Of a stretch of 49,754 nucleotides of DNA, positions 11,650 to 22,080 are shown piece by piece (positions within the stretch are counted from its first letter, which is position 1; each line of letters begins with the position of its first letter). The notes beneath the pieces are model-generated. The model had not been told where the DNA came from. It saw only the letters and a list, made by a program, of their open reading frames with translations, and ran no database searches. Source of the DNA: Chara braunii (taxonomy: Eukaryota; Streptophyta; Charophyceae; Charales; Characeae). A program made the translations under genes and the position numbers. The stretch is taken from positions 2,037,860-2,087,613 of the forward strand of contig BFEA01000168.1 of the NCBI GenBank assembly GCA_003427395.1, in the 5' to 3' direction.

Positions 11650-13138
11650 AAACCACAATATGAGTTGATATTGTGGCTCACTGGTGTTGAAGAGGCGGCA
11701 CGGCAGCCCCCGTTGGCGAGCGGCGAGCAACGTTCGGGAAGACAACTACTTCCCCCCCCCCTCTCTCGGGGCCGTCGTGGGTGCTGCCGCCTGCGCACGT
11801 GGCTGGCATGTGCTGCCTCTCGGCAGTGCCACGTGGCAGCTTGATGTGGATCTTGAAGACCCCCCTGGCTAGGGGGCTGCACTATAGTGACATCTGGGTG
11901 GTTGATCAAGATCTCAGCCCACACCAGATTTTTCTTTGCAATGGCATCAGACCAGCAGCATCTTGAACGCCAAGATCTTGTGGATCTTGGTAGTGCTTTG
12001 CTCTCGGCCACCCAAGAGCTTGGTATCACCATCCTACCCATTAACCTACTCTCCCCCAACCCCTTTTCTCTCCCCCCCATCATGTAATCATCCTTTCTAA
12101 CCCTACCACTACTCCCTCCTCCTACCTATCTCTTCACTCATCTTCCACAACCTTTTCCTCTCCTTTCCTCCCCACTCACCATCTTCTATTAATCTCATCT
12201 ACTCCTCTCCACCTTTACTGTATCCTTCTCTCCCATTTTACCACCCTCCTCTCCTTTCCCCCCCGTAACTACAACCCCATCATTTCCCCCATCTCCCCCT
12301 TCACTATTTTTCTCTTTCTCACATATTTCTCTCTTTTCTTCTTTACTTTTTCATTCCTCTTCCCCCCACCTTCGAAAATTTTCTGTTTTTTTCTTTTTTT
12401 CTTTTTTTTTTTTTAATTTAAATTTTCTCTTTTCTTCAAAAAATTGAATTCTCTTCTCCTCTACTTCTTTTCTCATTTTTCTGATTTTTTTCTGTGTTAA
12501 ACTCCAGGCCGCCCGGCAGCCTAGCCTTCATCCGGCACGGGTCCCAGGCGGCCCGGCCGGTTAGGTCCCCCGGTTTGGTGCCGTGGGGGTCCAGCGCATT
12601 TTTGCGCGCGGGGGGGGGAAGGCCATTTTCGAAGTGGTTTGGCCCGTGGGAGCCTTCCTGCTCCCCGACGCAATTTTTTTCGACGGGCGGCCTTCGAATT
12701 TGAACGCGCAGTTCGTCGAAGAGCTGCCCATTTTATTTTTTCTTTCACGTTGCCCGCCGTCGCTGCCCACCGTCGAAGAGGTGCCCGCCATCGCTGCCCG
12801 CCGTCGCTGCCCGCCGTCGGAAAGTTGCCCCGTCGTGGTCGATATGGTCCCACTGTGGTATCCGCCTCCACCTCCTTGCTTTCTCTTCTTCTTCTTCTTC
12901 TTCCTCTCCTCTGCCTCCACCTTCATTCATCTTCTTCTTCTTCCTCTCCTCCTCCTTTCCTCCTCTTCTTCTTCTCCCCCTCCACCTCCTCCTCCTCTCG
13001 TCTTCTTCTCTCGTCGTCGTCCCCCTCCTCCTCCTCCTTTTCTTTTTCTTTTCTCCTCCTCCTTCCTTTTTCTTCTCTCCTCCTCCTCGTCGTCCTCCCT
13101 TCATTTTTTTCTCTCCTCCATCTTTCTCCTCCTCCTCT

Positions 13139-13186
13139 TTGCTTTATTGGTTTTCTTTAGTAGGCGAAGTGCCACGTGTCGGGATT

Positions 13187-13278
<92 letters not shown>

Positions 13279-13459
13279 CTCCTCCTCCTTCGTCATTTTT
13301 TTTCTTTTCTTTTTCGTCAACGCCATATGAAACCGGCAGGTCCTTCTCCTATTCCTCCATCTCCTCCTCCTCTCCTCCTAATCCACCTCCTCCTCCTCCT
13401 CCTTTCTCCTCCTCCTCCCTATTTCGTTGGTTTTCTTTATTGGGCAAAGTGCCACGTGT

Positions 13460-13516
<57 letters not shown>

Positions 13517-14107
13517 GTCCTCCTCCTTCCTCGTTTTTTTTTTCTTTTTTTTTTCAATTGACGCCATACGAATCGGGCAGGTCCTCCTCCTCCTNNNNNN
13601 NNNNNNNNNNNNNNNNNNNNNNNNNNNNNNNNNNNNNNNNNNNNNNNNNNNNNNNNNNNNNNNNNNNNNNNNNNNNNNNNNNNNNNNNNNNNNNNNNNNN
13701 NNNNNNNNNNNNNNNNNNNNNNNNNNNNNNNNNNNNNNNNNNNNNNNNNNNNNNNNNNNNNNNNNNNNNNNNNNNNNNNNNNNNNNNNNNNNNNNNNNNN
13801 NNNNNNNNNNNNNNNNNNNNNNNNNNNNNNNNNNNNNNNNNNNNNNNNNNNNNNNNNNNNNNNNNNNNNNNNNNNNNNNNNNNNNNNNNNNNNNNNNNNN
13901 NNNNNNNNNNNNNNNNNNNNNNNNNNNNNNNNNNNNNNNNNNNNNNNNNNNNNNNNNNNNNNNNNNNNNNNNNNNNNNNNNNNNNNNNNNNNNNNNNNNN
14001 NTCCTCCTCCCTTCGTCTTCTTCTCTCCTCCTCATTCACCTCCTCCTCCTCCTTTCTCCTTCTCCTCCTCCCTATTTTATTGGTCTTCTTTAGTGGGCGA
14101 CGTGCGA

Positions 14108-14191
<84 letters not shown>

Positions 14192-14245
14192 CTTCCTCAT
14201 CCTTTTTTTTTTTTTTTTTGTCATCACCATCCGAATCCGGCAGCT
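13139..14245 (+). repeat. ~280-bp macrosatellite with embedded (CT)n
   Basis: At least three units can be seen. Each has a TTTATTGGTYTTCTTTAGTGGGC-like start (13143, 13428, 14079), a GCCACGTGTC-like box (13170, 13450, degenerate at 14099), a long (CT)n run, a TCCTCC/T-rich patch, then an ACGCCATANGAAWCSGGCAG-like box (13320, 13561, diverged at 14225). The N gap 13595-14001 lies in the array and probably hides one more unit. Confidence 0.75.
13595..14001. other. Assembly gap (407 Ns)
   Basis: Run of 407 N within the CT-rich tandem array. Its position suggests a failed repeat assembly, and the length may be an estimate. Confidence 1.
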
Positions 14246-14441
14246 CCTCCTCCTCCTCCTCTCCTCTCCTCTTCTTTCTCTTCTCTCCTCCTCCTTTTGT
14301 CTTGTCCTTATCTCCCCCTTCTCCTCCTCCCCCTGTCTTCTTCTTCTTCTCTCCTCCTCCTCCTCCTTTTGTCTTGTCCTTCTCTCCTCCTCCTCCTTTC
14401 GTCTTGTCCTTCTCTCCTCCTCCTCCTCCTTTCGTCTTTGA

Positions 14442-15486
14442 CGCGTGGGAGGACTATTATACCCGTCAAGAGTTATGGTGCGATGTGCTCGCAACCAGAT
14501 TGCAAGGCAGCCCTACCACTGCGTGGGAGGACTATTATACCCAGCGCCTCCGCGTGGGTGAGGTCCCTACTCTTGCAGACTTTGAGGCCTTCCTTCAGGA
14601 TGCCTTTGACGCTCGTCACGACGCCACTGCCGCTTTAGACCGTGTCACACAGACCCGATGGTCCGGGTCCTCTACACCGGTTAACCTCGAGAGTCACATC
14701 CGGGTGTTTCAAGACCCGGGTGAGACGTTCCTACCCGAGGTCACCCTTACCGACCCGTTCCTCGTCAGTCTTCCGACTGACTACCGCTTGGAGTTATGAA
14801 GGCGGTCATTCTCTTCCACGGAGCAGGCCTATGAGGCTGCTAGACAGTACCAGAGGATGTGAAGTCGCTTCCCCGACGCCCCGTCCTTTTCATGAGCCGC
14901 TGCCACCACCCAGTCCCACAACACTACTCACAGTCGTTCCTCTTTCGCCGGCTGGTTTCGCCGACCAACTTGACCCGGAGTGCCATTCTCTCGACACTAC
15001 AGTTCTCTAGAGTATGGCGAGGACGCCTCAACCGAGGTCGACGCTACCATTGGGGACGCCCCCGAGGACATCGAGCTTCGGGACGTCATCCAGTACCACT
15101 TGGATAATAACACTGTCCCGGTGGCCGAGCGCCTGCAGATGGCCATCTCTGCCATCGGTCGTGCATGCAGTTGGGTTGCACAGGCTGGCGCCCGCACATT
15201 CACGGTTCCTCAGATAGATCTCCCACAGGGCTTCGTCCCTCCTCGCGACGCTCTATCCCCTGAGGAGCGGGCCACCCTCGAGGCCCGTCGCGGCTGCCTT
15301 CGTTGGCACCAAAATGGACATACATCCTCACGGTGTCCATACCATGCCACCTTCGATCGACAATATGCTGACATTTCTCGTCAACGCCGATCTCAGGCCC
15401 CTCCCGGGCCCGCCCGGCCCACCCAGCTAGCCACGGTGCAGTGTACCGCTGAGGCCTCGCACGTAACCGGCTTCCCGACTACCTAG
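14442..15486 (+). pseudogene. gag: Retrotransposon gag remnant
   Basis: Two frames, 14442-14799 and 14980-15486, with stop codons between them, read as a gag polyprotein. The first has the Trp/helical capsid-like segment of retrotransposon gag. It holds a 78-bp direct duplication: the motif starting AWEDYYT is encoded at both 14442 and 14520. The second ends in a nucleocapsid zinc knuckle of pattern C-x2-W-x4-H-x4-C. The Cys codons are at 15295 and 15334, His at 15319, and the second Cys is replaced by Trp (TGG at 15304-15306). The true N terminus is unclear because the frame runs back into CT-rich sequence. Gag would package the element RNA; this copy cannot make a full-length protein. Confidence 0.75.
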
Positions 15487-15639
15487 TTGCGGTTTGCCCC
15501 TTTGGCTGCCCCACCAAGGGATCCTCAAGACACGACAGACGCAGTTTCCGCTGCCTCGTCGTCTGTCGAGGTACCGTCTACCCCACAGTAGGAGAGAAGA
15601 TTAATAGCAGTCGTATTTTTCATCACCACTTCAAGACAC

Positions 15640-15925
15640 CCTTCACCACTTCATGATGCAGCCTGCCTAAACAGGTGGTTTTCAAGGTCTTCAGACCTTT
15701 CACCACTTTAGGATGCAGCCTGCCTAAACAAGTGGTTTTCAGGGTCTTTGGACCTTTCACCACTTCAGGACCATTCAAGATTTTTAGACTGCCCACTCTC
15801 ACTTCACCATTTCAGGATGCAGCCTGCTTAAACAGGTGGTTTTTAGGGTCTTCTGACCTTTCACCACTTCAGGACCATTCGGGATTTTCAGACTGCCCAA
15901 AACTCTCACTTCAGAATTTTCATTC
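15640..15925 (+). repeat. Tandem repeat between gag and pol
   Basis: The block GATGCAGCCTGCYTAAACARG recurs at 15655, 15712 and 15815, each followed by GTGGTTTT and CTTT-CACCACTT. The block CACTTCAGGACCATTC recurs at 15763 and 15866. The result is a 57-bp unit and a 103-bp higher-order unit, breaking the gag-pol link with non-coding sequence. Confidence 0.8.
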
Positions 15926-16098
15926 CTGAATTTTCAGCTACCCGTTAATTGTTTGTGCACAGCAGCGGTCGACCGTATAAGAGGTCACTTTATCTTATAC
16001 AGGTGCCTTCGCACTAGTGCTTCCCCTCCGAGACTTCGACGCATCGCGCCATTCGCACAGCCCGTTGTAGCGCTCAGCTGACGACTCGCGATGACGTT

Positions 16099-16770
16099 GT
16101 GTCATCTCTCCTAGATTTGAGCATTCTTCAGGCTCGTCAGGAGCGACTCACGAAACACGTAAACGTCCTGCGTCATTTTCTCGCTCTGCTCTTTAACCCT
16201 GATCACACCCTTCCCATCATCCCTATTCGCCTAGGGACATGTACGAGGGTGTACCGCGCTTCATGGGAGTCTGGCTCGCAGGGAGATTTCGTTCACCCTC
16301 GAGTGGTCGAGGAAGCTCGCCTAGCTACCTCTGGGTCTCGCTCTCCTATCTCCGTTACCCTAAGAGATAACAAGACGTAGCGCTTCTTCGATCAGATGGT
16401 CCCCGAGCTCCACTTCTCCCTCACCCTCCAACCATCGGATAGTACCAAGGTGCCTCGGCGCTACCATTCCTCCGCATACTTCAACGTGTTGGAGACTAGG
16501 TACGACTTTATCCTTGGCACTCCTTGTTCTCGCCGGTTTTGTAGCATAGAGGCCGAATAGGCTACTGAGACACTCGTCCTCAAAACGAAGTGTGGTCAGA
16601 CCCATCGCATACTCTTCACTGCAACCACGGGCGACACCCCTCCCGACCTACCTCCCCAGGACCCTCGTTTCTCAGGGTCCCACCCCGACATCGCCTTCAC
16701 TTCCCCCCGTCAGTTTTCTCACTTCATACGACAGGAGAACATTACATTCTACTTGGTGAACGTCATGGAT
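16099..16770 (+). pseudogene. Retropepsin-like protease remnant
   Basis: The frame from 16099 holds the aspartic-protease core in degraded form: the usual D-S-G catalytic triad reads E-S-G (GAG at 16267-16269), followed by a SQGDFVHP segment typical of this family. Further on, RYDFILGTPC (about 16501-16530) matches the conserved hydrophobic-Gly block near the C end of gypsy proteases. Stop codons at 16378 and 16558 interrupt it. The lost Asp means no proteolysis by this copy. It sits directly upstream of the reverse transcriptase as expected. Confidence 0.7.
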
Positions 16771-16949
16771 CTTCTTCGCTATGATCCACTCTGTCCCGAG
16801 GTTGAGCTCATCTCTCTAGAGACCGATCCCCCTGACCCTTCCTCCATCTTTGTGGCTCCCATCTCTACGTCCACCCGTCAGCCTGCGGATACCCCCTCCA
16901 CATCCCAGGCCTCTGCGTCGTCGATCGTCGAGTCCACACATATGTCTCG

Positions 16950-17800
16950 TACCAACGCAGACGCTAAGGAACTCACACAGTTCACGGTCGACTTAGAGCC
17001 CCCCGTTCGCGACCTGATTCGAGAGTACCGCGACGTCTTCCCCCCGTATTTCTCATACAGCGGGATCCCTCCGATGCGCGGTGTTGAGCATTTTATCCAT
17101 CTCATACCTGACTGTCGTGTTCACCATCACGCACCATACCGACTCTCGATTCCAAAGGCGACAGAACTCACAGAACTCAAGCATCAGCTTTAGGAAATCC
17201 TTCGACTTGGTTTCATCAAACCCAGTAACTCCCATTGGGGTGCACCCGTCCTCTTTCCTCGCAAAGCGGACGGAACTCTCCGCCTCTGCATTGACTACCA
17301 CGGTCTTAACCGTTACACGGTTAAGAACAACTGCCTCATGCTTCCCGCGGATGAGTTGTTTGACCGTCTGGTAGACAACCGCTTCTTCACGAAGATCGAT
17401 CTTCATAGCGGTTACCACCAGATCCTCGTTGCCCAAGAGGATCCGTCGAAGACCGCCTTTCGGTCGCGCTTCGGCCACTACGAGTTCACGGTGATGTCAT
17501 TCGGCCTCACCAATGCACCCGTCATCTTCCAGACAGGGATGAACGACATCTTCAGGGATATCCTTGAGGAATACGTTCTCATATACCTGGACGACATCTT
17601 GGTCTACAGTCGTACCTTAGAAGATCATATCAGACACCTCCGCGATGTCCTACAGCGCTTACGCAAGCATGACTTCTATGCCAAGCTAGTAAGTGTCACT
17701 TTGCCCAACGCAAAATAAACTTCCTAGGATACGATGTGTATGTCCAGGGTCTCCTCATGGATGACACGAAGATCATTGCTAATTCAGAGTGACCCGTCCC
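16950..17800 (+). pseudogene. Ty3/gypsy reverse transcriptase remnant
   Basis: Frames from 16753 to 17718 read as gypsy-type reverse transcriptase. In order: the finger segment ending in the PYRLS block, a TAG stop at 17191, the G-x-P-S-N-S-x-W-G-A-P-V block, the LRLCIDYHGLN block, motif A FFTKIDLHSGYHQI (about 17392-17433), motif B FGLTNAPVIFQ, and the catalytic YLDD box intact at 17584-17595. A frameshift near 17690 moves the C-terminal FLGY segment into another phase, and a TGA follows near 17790. Motifs are well kept but the frame is not. Confidence 0.9.
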
Positions 17801-17999
17801 CATATCTGTCAAAAAGTTTCGCAGTTCACTAGGTCTCACTAATTACTATAGTAATTTCATCTGGGGATACGCTAGGTATTCCTACGTCCTTACCTCCACC
17901 CTCCTCCGGAAGAACCCGCCATGGTTTTGGACACCCCTCTGCGAGGATGTTTTTCGCGCCCTCAAGAAGCCGATGACTTGTGAGCCGGTTTTTCGCCTT

Positions 18000-18620
18000 C
18001 CAGATTTTGATCGTCCCTTCATCGTCACCACTGATGCGTAAGATTTTGCAGTAGGAGTTATACTTTTTCAGGTGTTTCCCTTTCCTCCTGATTCACCTTA
18101 TCCTCATGTCCCTCCTCCTCCCCCCCTCCTACTGACACTGCTTCTCGACTCCCGCCTACCTTTCCACCACTACCCTTCACTGACAATCCTCTCGTTTCTT
18201 ACTCTCCGACCGTCGTGGAGGATGGAACTGTCGAGGCTCGTGTTGAAGATTGTCCGATTGCCTTCTACTCCCGTCAGCTACTGCCTACCGATAAAAACTA
18301 CACTGCCAATGAACATGAGGTTCTCGCAGTAGTTTATGATACCCGACCTTGGCGTCATTACTTGCACGGGGCACCCTTCACAGTGCGCACGGACAACTCA
18401 GTTGTCCATGTTTTCCTCACGAAACCCAAGCTTTCCCCTCGACAGGCACGTTGGTGACGTGACTTATCCGAGTTCAGTTTCACCACTCAGCCCATCAAAG
18501 GTGAAGCGAACTACATCGCTGATGCCTTGTCCCACCGTCCTGATCACAATCAGGAACCCATCCATCTTGTTGCCATCTCCATCACCACTGTTGATTAGTT
18601 GGTGATCGACGCATATCGCA
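18000..18620 (+). pseudogene. Retrotransposon RNase H remnant
   Basis: After the RT thumb, the frame reads a F-I-V-T-T-D-A block where the next codon is TAA (18039-18041), then D-F-A-V-G-V-I, the start of gypsy RNase H. The insert at 18070-18215 is Pro/Leu-rich. The region then continues with the SRQLLPTDKNYTANEHE block (18267-18320) and the catalytic-region segment TVRTDN (18380-18400). It ends with the tether-like SPRQARW box before a TGA at 18455. Stops and a phase change make it inactive. Confidence 0.8.
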
Positions 18621-18714
18621 CTCAGTACCATCACTACCAGATTATCGAGTAATCCACGCGACACTGTGGAGTGGCAAGTCCGTTCCCTCATACTCTCTCG
18701 GTGAGAACGGTCTC

Positions 18715-19910
18715 GTGTACTGGTATGGCAGATTTGGTCAGTTAGAACCACGTATCTATGTTCCCTCCACCGGACAGCTACGCGTCCAGGCTGTAGCAGA
18801 GTTCCATGACCAGGCAATTGCCGATCATATGGGCTTCCACAAGACGTTGGTTCGTGTTTGTCGCTATACGTCTGGCCGAAGTCCAAGGACTTCGTCAAAG
18901 CCTACATCCAGGAGTGTCCTACTGCCAGGAGATGAACAATGCGAACCACCTTCCGTATGGGTTACTTCAGCCCTTACCTATACCCGAGGGTCGTTGGCAG
19001 TCCATCTCGATGAATTTCATTGGTCCCCTTCTTCCAGCCACTGAGCGTGGTCATGATGCTATCTTGGTCGTCCTCGATCGCTTCACGAAGTGTGCACGCT
19101 TTGTCCCGTGCTATTATCGCATTAGCGCTCGTAAGGTTGCCGACATTGTCTTCGACCAAGTCGTGAGAGATCATGGCTTACCTAAGAGCATCATTTCCGA
19201 CCGTGACCCGCGCTTTACCAGCACATTATGGCGACGCCTGCACGAGGTGTACGGATCTCAGCTCCGCTTCTCATCGTCTTACCACCCTCTGACAGATGGT
19301 AAAATTGAGGTCACCAATAAAATTCTTGGTAATATCCTCCGAAAGTTTATTAGGGATGACCAACAGTGAGACTTACACTTAGCCCACGCTGAGATTACGT
19401 ACAACCACGTTGTTTCGCCGGCCAAGGGGATGTTGCCATTTTATTGCGACCTCGGCTACCACCCTCTCGTACCCGCGGGCTTCCTACGACCATCGTGGTT
19501 GTGCCCAGACACTCGTTGTCCTGCGCTTGAGGATTGGATCGCTCACATGGCGGCGATTATGAAGCGTGCACACGAGAGTCTCGTCGAGTCTCAAACTCGC
19601 ATGGTCGCACTAACAAACCGATCACGAGTGAATCACCCATTCAAAGTCGGTGACAATGTGTTCGCACGTCACTTGCATCTCGAAGCGGATACGCTTCGTA
19701 AGTTCAGGCGTCGTTTTTTCGGTCCATGGCGCATCCTTCAGGCCGTTGGTTCTGATACAGTCGCTAGTTCGGTCAGCTTTCGTGTGAAGCTACCTGATTA
19801 CCTTCGACAGGCTCTCGTACACGATGTTTACCACGTCTCCTTGCCGCGTCCTTATCGCAGACCGTCCGAGCGCTTCGTCAGACGCCGTTATGAGCGCCCT
19901 CCACCTATCA
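18715..19910 (+). pseudogene. Ty3/gypsy integrase remnant
   Basis: The segment around 18800-18915 holds the N-terminal HHCC zinc-binding region across two phases. The catalytic core follows in one frame from about 18960. The first acidic residue of the D,D-35-E triad is changed: the usual M-D-F-I reads M-N-F-I (AAT at 19013-19015). The second Asp is present in SDRDPRF (about 19195-19215) and the Glu in the D-G-K-I-E segment. A TGA at 19367 breaks the frame, which resumes with the C-terminal part (KVGDNVFA, then the LHDVYHVS-like box near 19820). Confidence 0.85.
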
Positions 19911-19930
19911 TGGCGGACGGTCACGAGGAG

Positions 19931-20156
19931 TTCGTCGTTTCCGACATCGTATCTCACCGAGTTACCAACGATACCCCACCACTCATCGAGTACCTTGTGC
20001 GTTGGAAGGGCTATCTTGAGGAGGAGGCTACTTGGAGCACGCCCGAATGTTGGTCCATGTATATGATCATGCTCGTCGTGCTGAGACATCTGCTCCTACT
20101 CAGCCGACTGACCCGGCGGAGGAGGAGATCGCTAAGGACGAGCCCTCTCCCTCTTA
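19931..20156 (+). pseudogene. C-terminal chromodomain of the integrase
   Basis: Following the integrase in the same frame, VVSDIVSHR...PPLIEYLVRWKGY...EEATWSTPECW (about 19934-20055) matches the chromodomain consensus, including the YLVRWKGY and TWEP-like blocks. In this lineage the domain directs insertion to particular chromatin. After about 20055 the ORF changes character; another phase gives an acidic Pro/Thr tail ending at a TAG near 20156. Confidence 0.85.
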
Positions 20157-20159
20157 GGT

Positions 20160-21209
20160 CGTTCTTCAGCAGCAGACGGACGCCTCTGCTCGTCCACAAC
20201 GCACTCGTCGACGCCCTCGGCGTCTCTATGATTCAGACTTTGATCACCTACTATCTCTCTACCTACTCACACCATCAGGTACTCCATCATCAGCTTCTTC
20301 AGGATGTCAACGTTTTGCGGCTCTGCTTCGACATCGACTCGATTGCTACTTCATCGACCATCTCGATGACTTCAGCTACCTTATCGGCTTCATCCACTTT
20401 GGACGTGACTACTTCACGTCACCACCCTACCCTGTATATCCCCTTGCATGTGTCGCATGATGGTTTTCACTTAGCTAGGTCTCTCTGAGTTGGGATCTCC
20501 CTTGGTATCGCATAGGCATTGGGACTGTAGCGTTATCTTGGTTTTCTTGCTCCCAGATCTAACTCCCTCCCCCAGTCGGTGAGTTGTGTGCATGTTTCTC
20601 TCACCCACTGCCCTCATCACCCTAGTATCGGCCCTTGCATGCCTTCAGTTAGGCATATCTCCATGCTATTCCAGACTCCCTTTTTTATGGTCGACCTTGC
20701 ATGGCGTCATTCTTTTGTCGAGTATTACCCGCCTTAGTGGTCTATTTGTTCGGGTCATTGGTTTTGTTTCGCTACCACTCTCCCACCTTGAGTCTGGCGA
20801 CCTATCCCACCTTCGTGTGTGACTTCCCTTAGGAGTTCCGATTCTTAGGCCGCATTCACCCCCTCTGAGACCATCCCACTCTTAGTGGTTAAGCCACGTG
20901 ATACTATTTTGTGACATTTTTTTTTTTTTTCTTTCAGCACTGAGGCCATTGCCTCTAAGACTTTAGGATTGTATCATGCTACATTTCATCTTCTGTTGTT
21001 AGTTAGGATGTGTATACCAGACATTTGTTTTTCATTTGACATTATGTAGCTTAGGCTGCATCGCATGGACTCTGCATGGAGTGTGTTCCGCATCCTATAA
21101 TTCTCAGCTTTCTTTATTGCAAAGTTCTGTTGCTTTTGCGGATAGCGTGTTTATGGCTCTTGTGATCCATTACAGGTCTGAGAATCGTGCAGCGGACCTC
21201 CATCTGCCT
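20160..21209. other. Retrotransposon 3' untranslated stretch
   Basis: Between the end of pol and the 3' LTR lies about 1 kb without a recognised domain. One open frame continues to 20488 in low-complexity Ser/Leu sequence. There is a T run near 20918-20931. No purine-rich tract is seen next to 21210. Confidence 0.5.
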
Positions 21210-21531
21210 TGGCCTACAGTCAGGGCCTATTCGACTATTTGTCAGTTCAGCCTGTGGGACCAGGCCGTGTGCAGTTCCAATCCACTCCAGTCTTGCCCGG
21301 TACCACTATCCGTACCAGGCCAGTCCAGTTCAGTCCAGTCCAGTCAGTCCACTGGGGGTATACCCCAGTTGTTTGTTTTTCAGATCATTCTTCACTTTGG
21401 ACTTGCTGGAGTATGTGTCGTCTTGAGTCTGCGTCGGAGTTGCGTTGTCCCTTCCAGCTCCATCTCCACCTCGTCCTTCCTCAACCCTCTTGTCCATCCT
21501 GACGGACCACCATCCTGACGGGTCCGGCACA
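21210..21531 (+). repeat. 3' LTR
   Basis: Starts TGGCCTACAG and ends GTCCGGCACA like the 5' LTR. It holds the same CCAGT pentamers and the GGGGTATACCCC palindrome (21355-21366). Differences are point changes and small indels, so the insertion is not recent. Confidence 0.85.
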
Positions 21532-22080
21532 ACGGAGGAGGGATGAATCGATTGTTTTGTCTTGCTGTGGGGTCGGATAGGGAAATATGTTTTCCCTTGT
21601 GAAGAAGATGACATACTATAGCCAGGAACGAGGAGATCCATGGCGAATACGACATCAACAATCATCCGCCCACTATACCGAGGATCTGACACGGGAGGGC
21701 AGTGCTTCTATGCATTGAATGGACTCATCGGAACCAATACGGACTACAACTCGCACATTAAGCGACATACAAATATGTTGGCTACCACAACCTCCAAGAA
21801 GAGAAAGGACGATGCGGATGATTGACAGCGGAGTTGAACCAAGAAATAAGAAAGAATCTTTCCACCAATGACAAACATTTTTTCACCTTTTACTTCCTTA
21901 TCCATCCTCTCTCCTCCTTTCCAATCGGCGCATAAAAAGTAAGCGAAATGACACATTCCCTTCCACCCCTGTCCTTCTATGTCTTTCTTCGCTACCTCCA
22001 CCTCCAAGCACTTACCTGACACTTAGAGTCGAAGGAGTGATTTTGTTTGTGCCCCCGTATTGCGGGACTTCTAATGTGAG
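21532..22080. other. Intergenic stretch, nothing certain
   Basis: A 61-codon plus frame at 21640-21825 has a mixed, protein-like composition but no family I recognise. The rest is non-coding between the retrotransposon and the second reverse transcriptase remnant. Confidence 0.4.

Larger units (their letters stand above)
11295..14440. other. Pyrimidine-rich retrotransposon leader
   Basis: From about 12090 to 14440 the plus strand is almost all C and T, apart from a GC-rich block at 12510-12840. A long open frame through it (12583-14799) encodes mostly Ser, Leu, Pro and Phe because of CT/CTC repeats and N codons. I do not regard its upstream part as protein-coding. No gag start could be fixed inside it. 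Confidence 0.6.
10943..21531 (+). mobile_element. Ty3/gypsy (chromodomain) LTR retrotransposon, decayed
   Basis: The element is bounded by two similar LTRs that start TGG and end ACA. A primer-binding site lies directly after the 5' LTR, and domains run in the Ty3/gypsy order: gag, protease, reverse transcriptase, RNase H, integrase, chromodomain. The chromodomain marks a chromovirus-type lineage. Many stops, frameshifts and lost catalytic residues make it non-autonomous. The leader between primer site and gag (11295-14440) is unusually long and pyrimidine-rich and includes the N gap. The five bases flanking the two LTRs do not match, so no target-site duplication is visible. I also found no clear polypurine tract before the 3' LTR, so the exact LTR left edge is approximate. 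Confidence 0.9.

Noticed and set aside
12583-14799. 738-codon open frame on the plus strand
   Set aside because: Most of it is CT-repeat-derived Ser/Leu/Pro/Phe and unknown residues from the N gap. Only the last part (from about 14442) is real gag-like coding.
10936-21536. Target-site duplication around the LTR element
   Set aside because: The five bases before 10943 and after 21531 do not match, so none is claimed.
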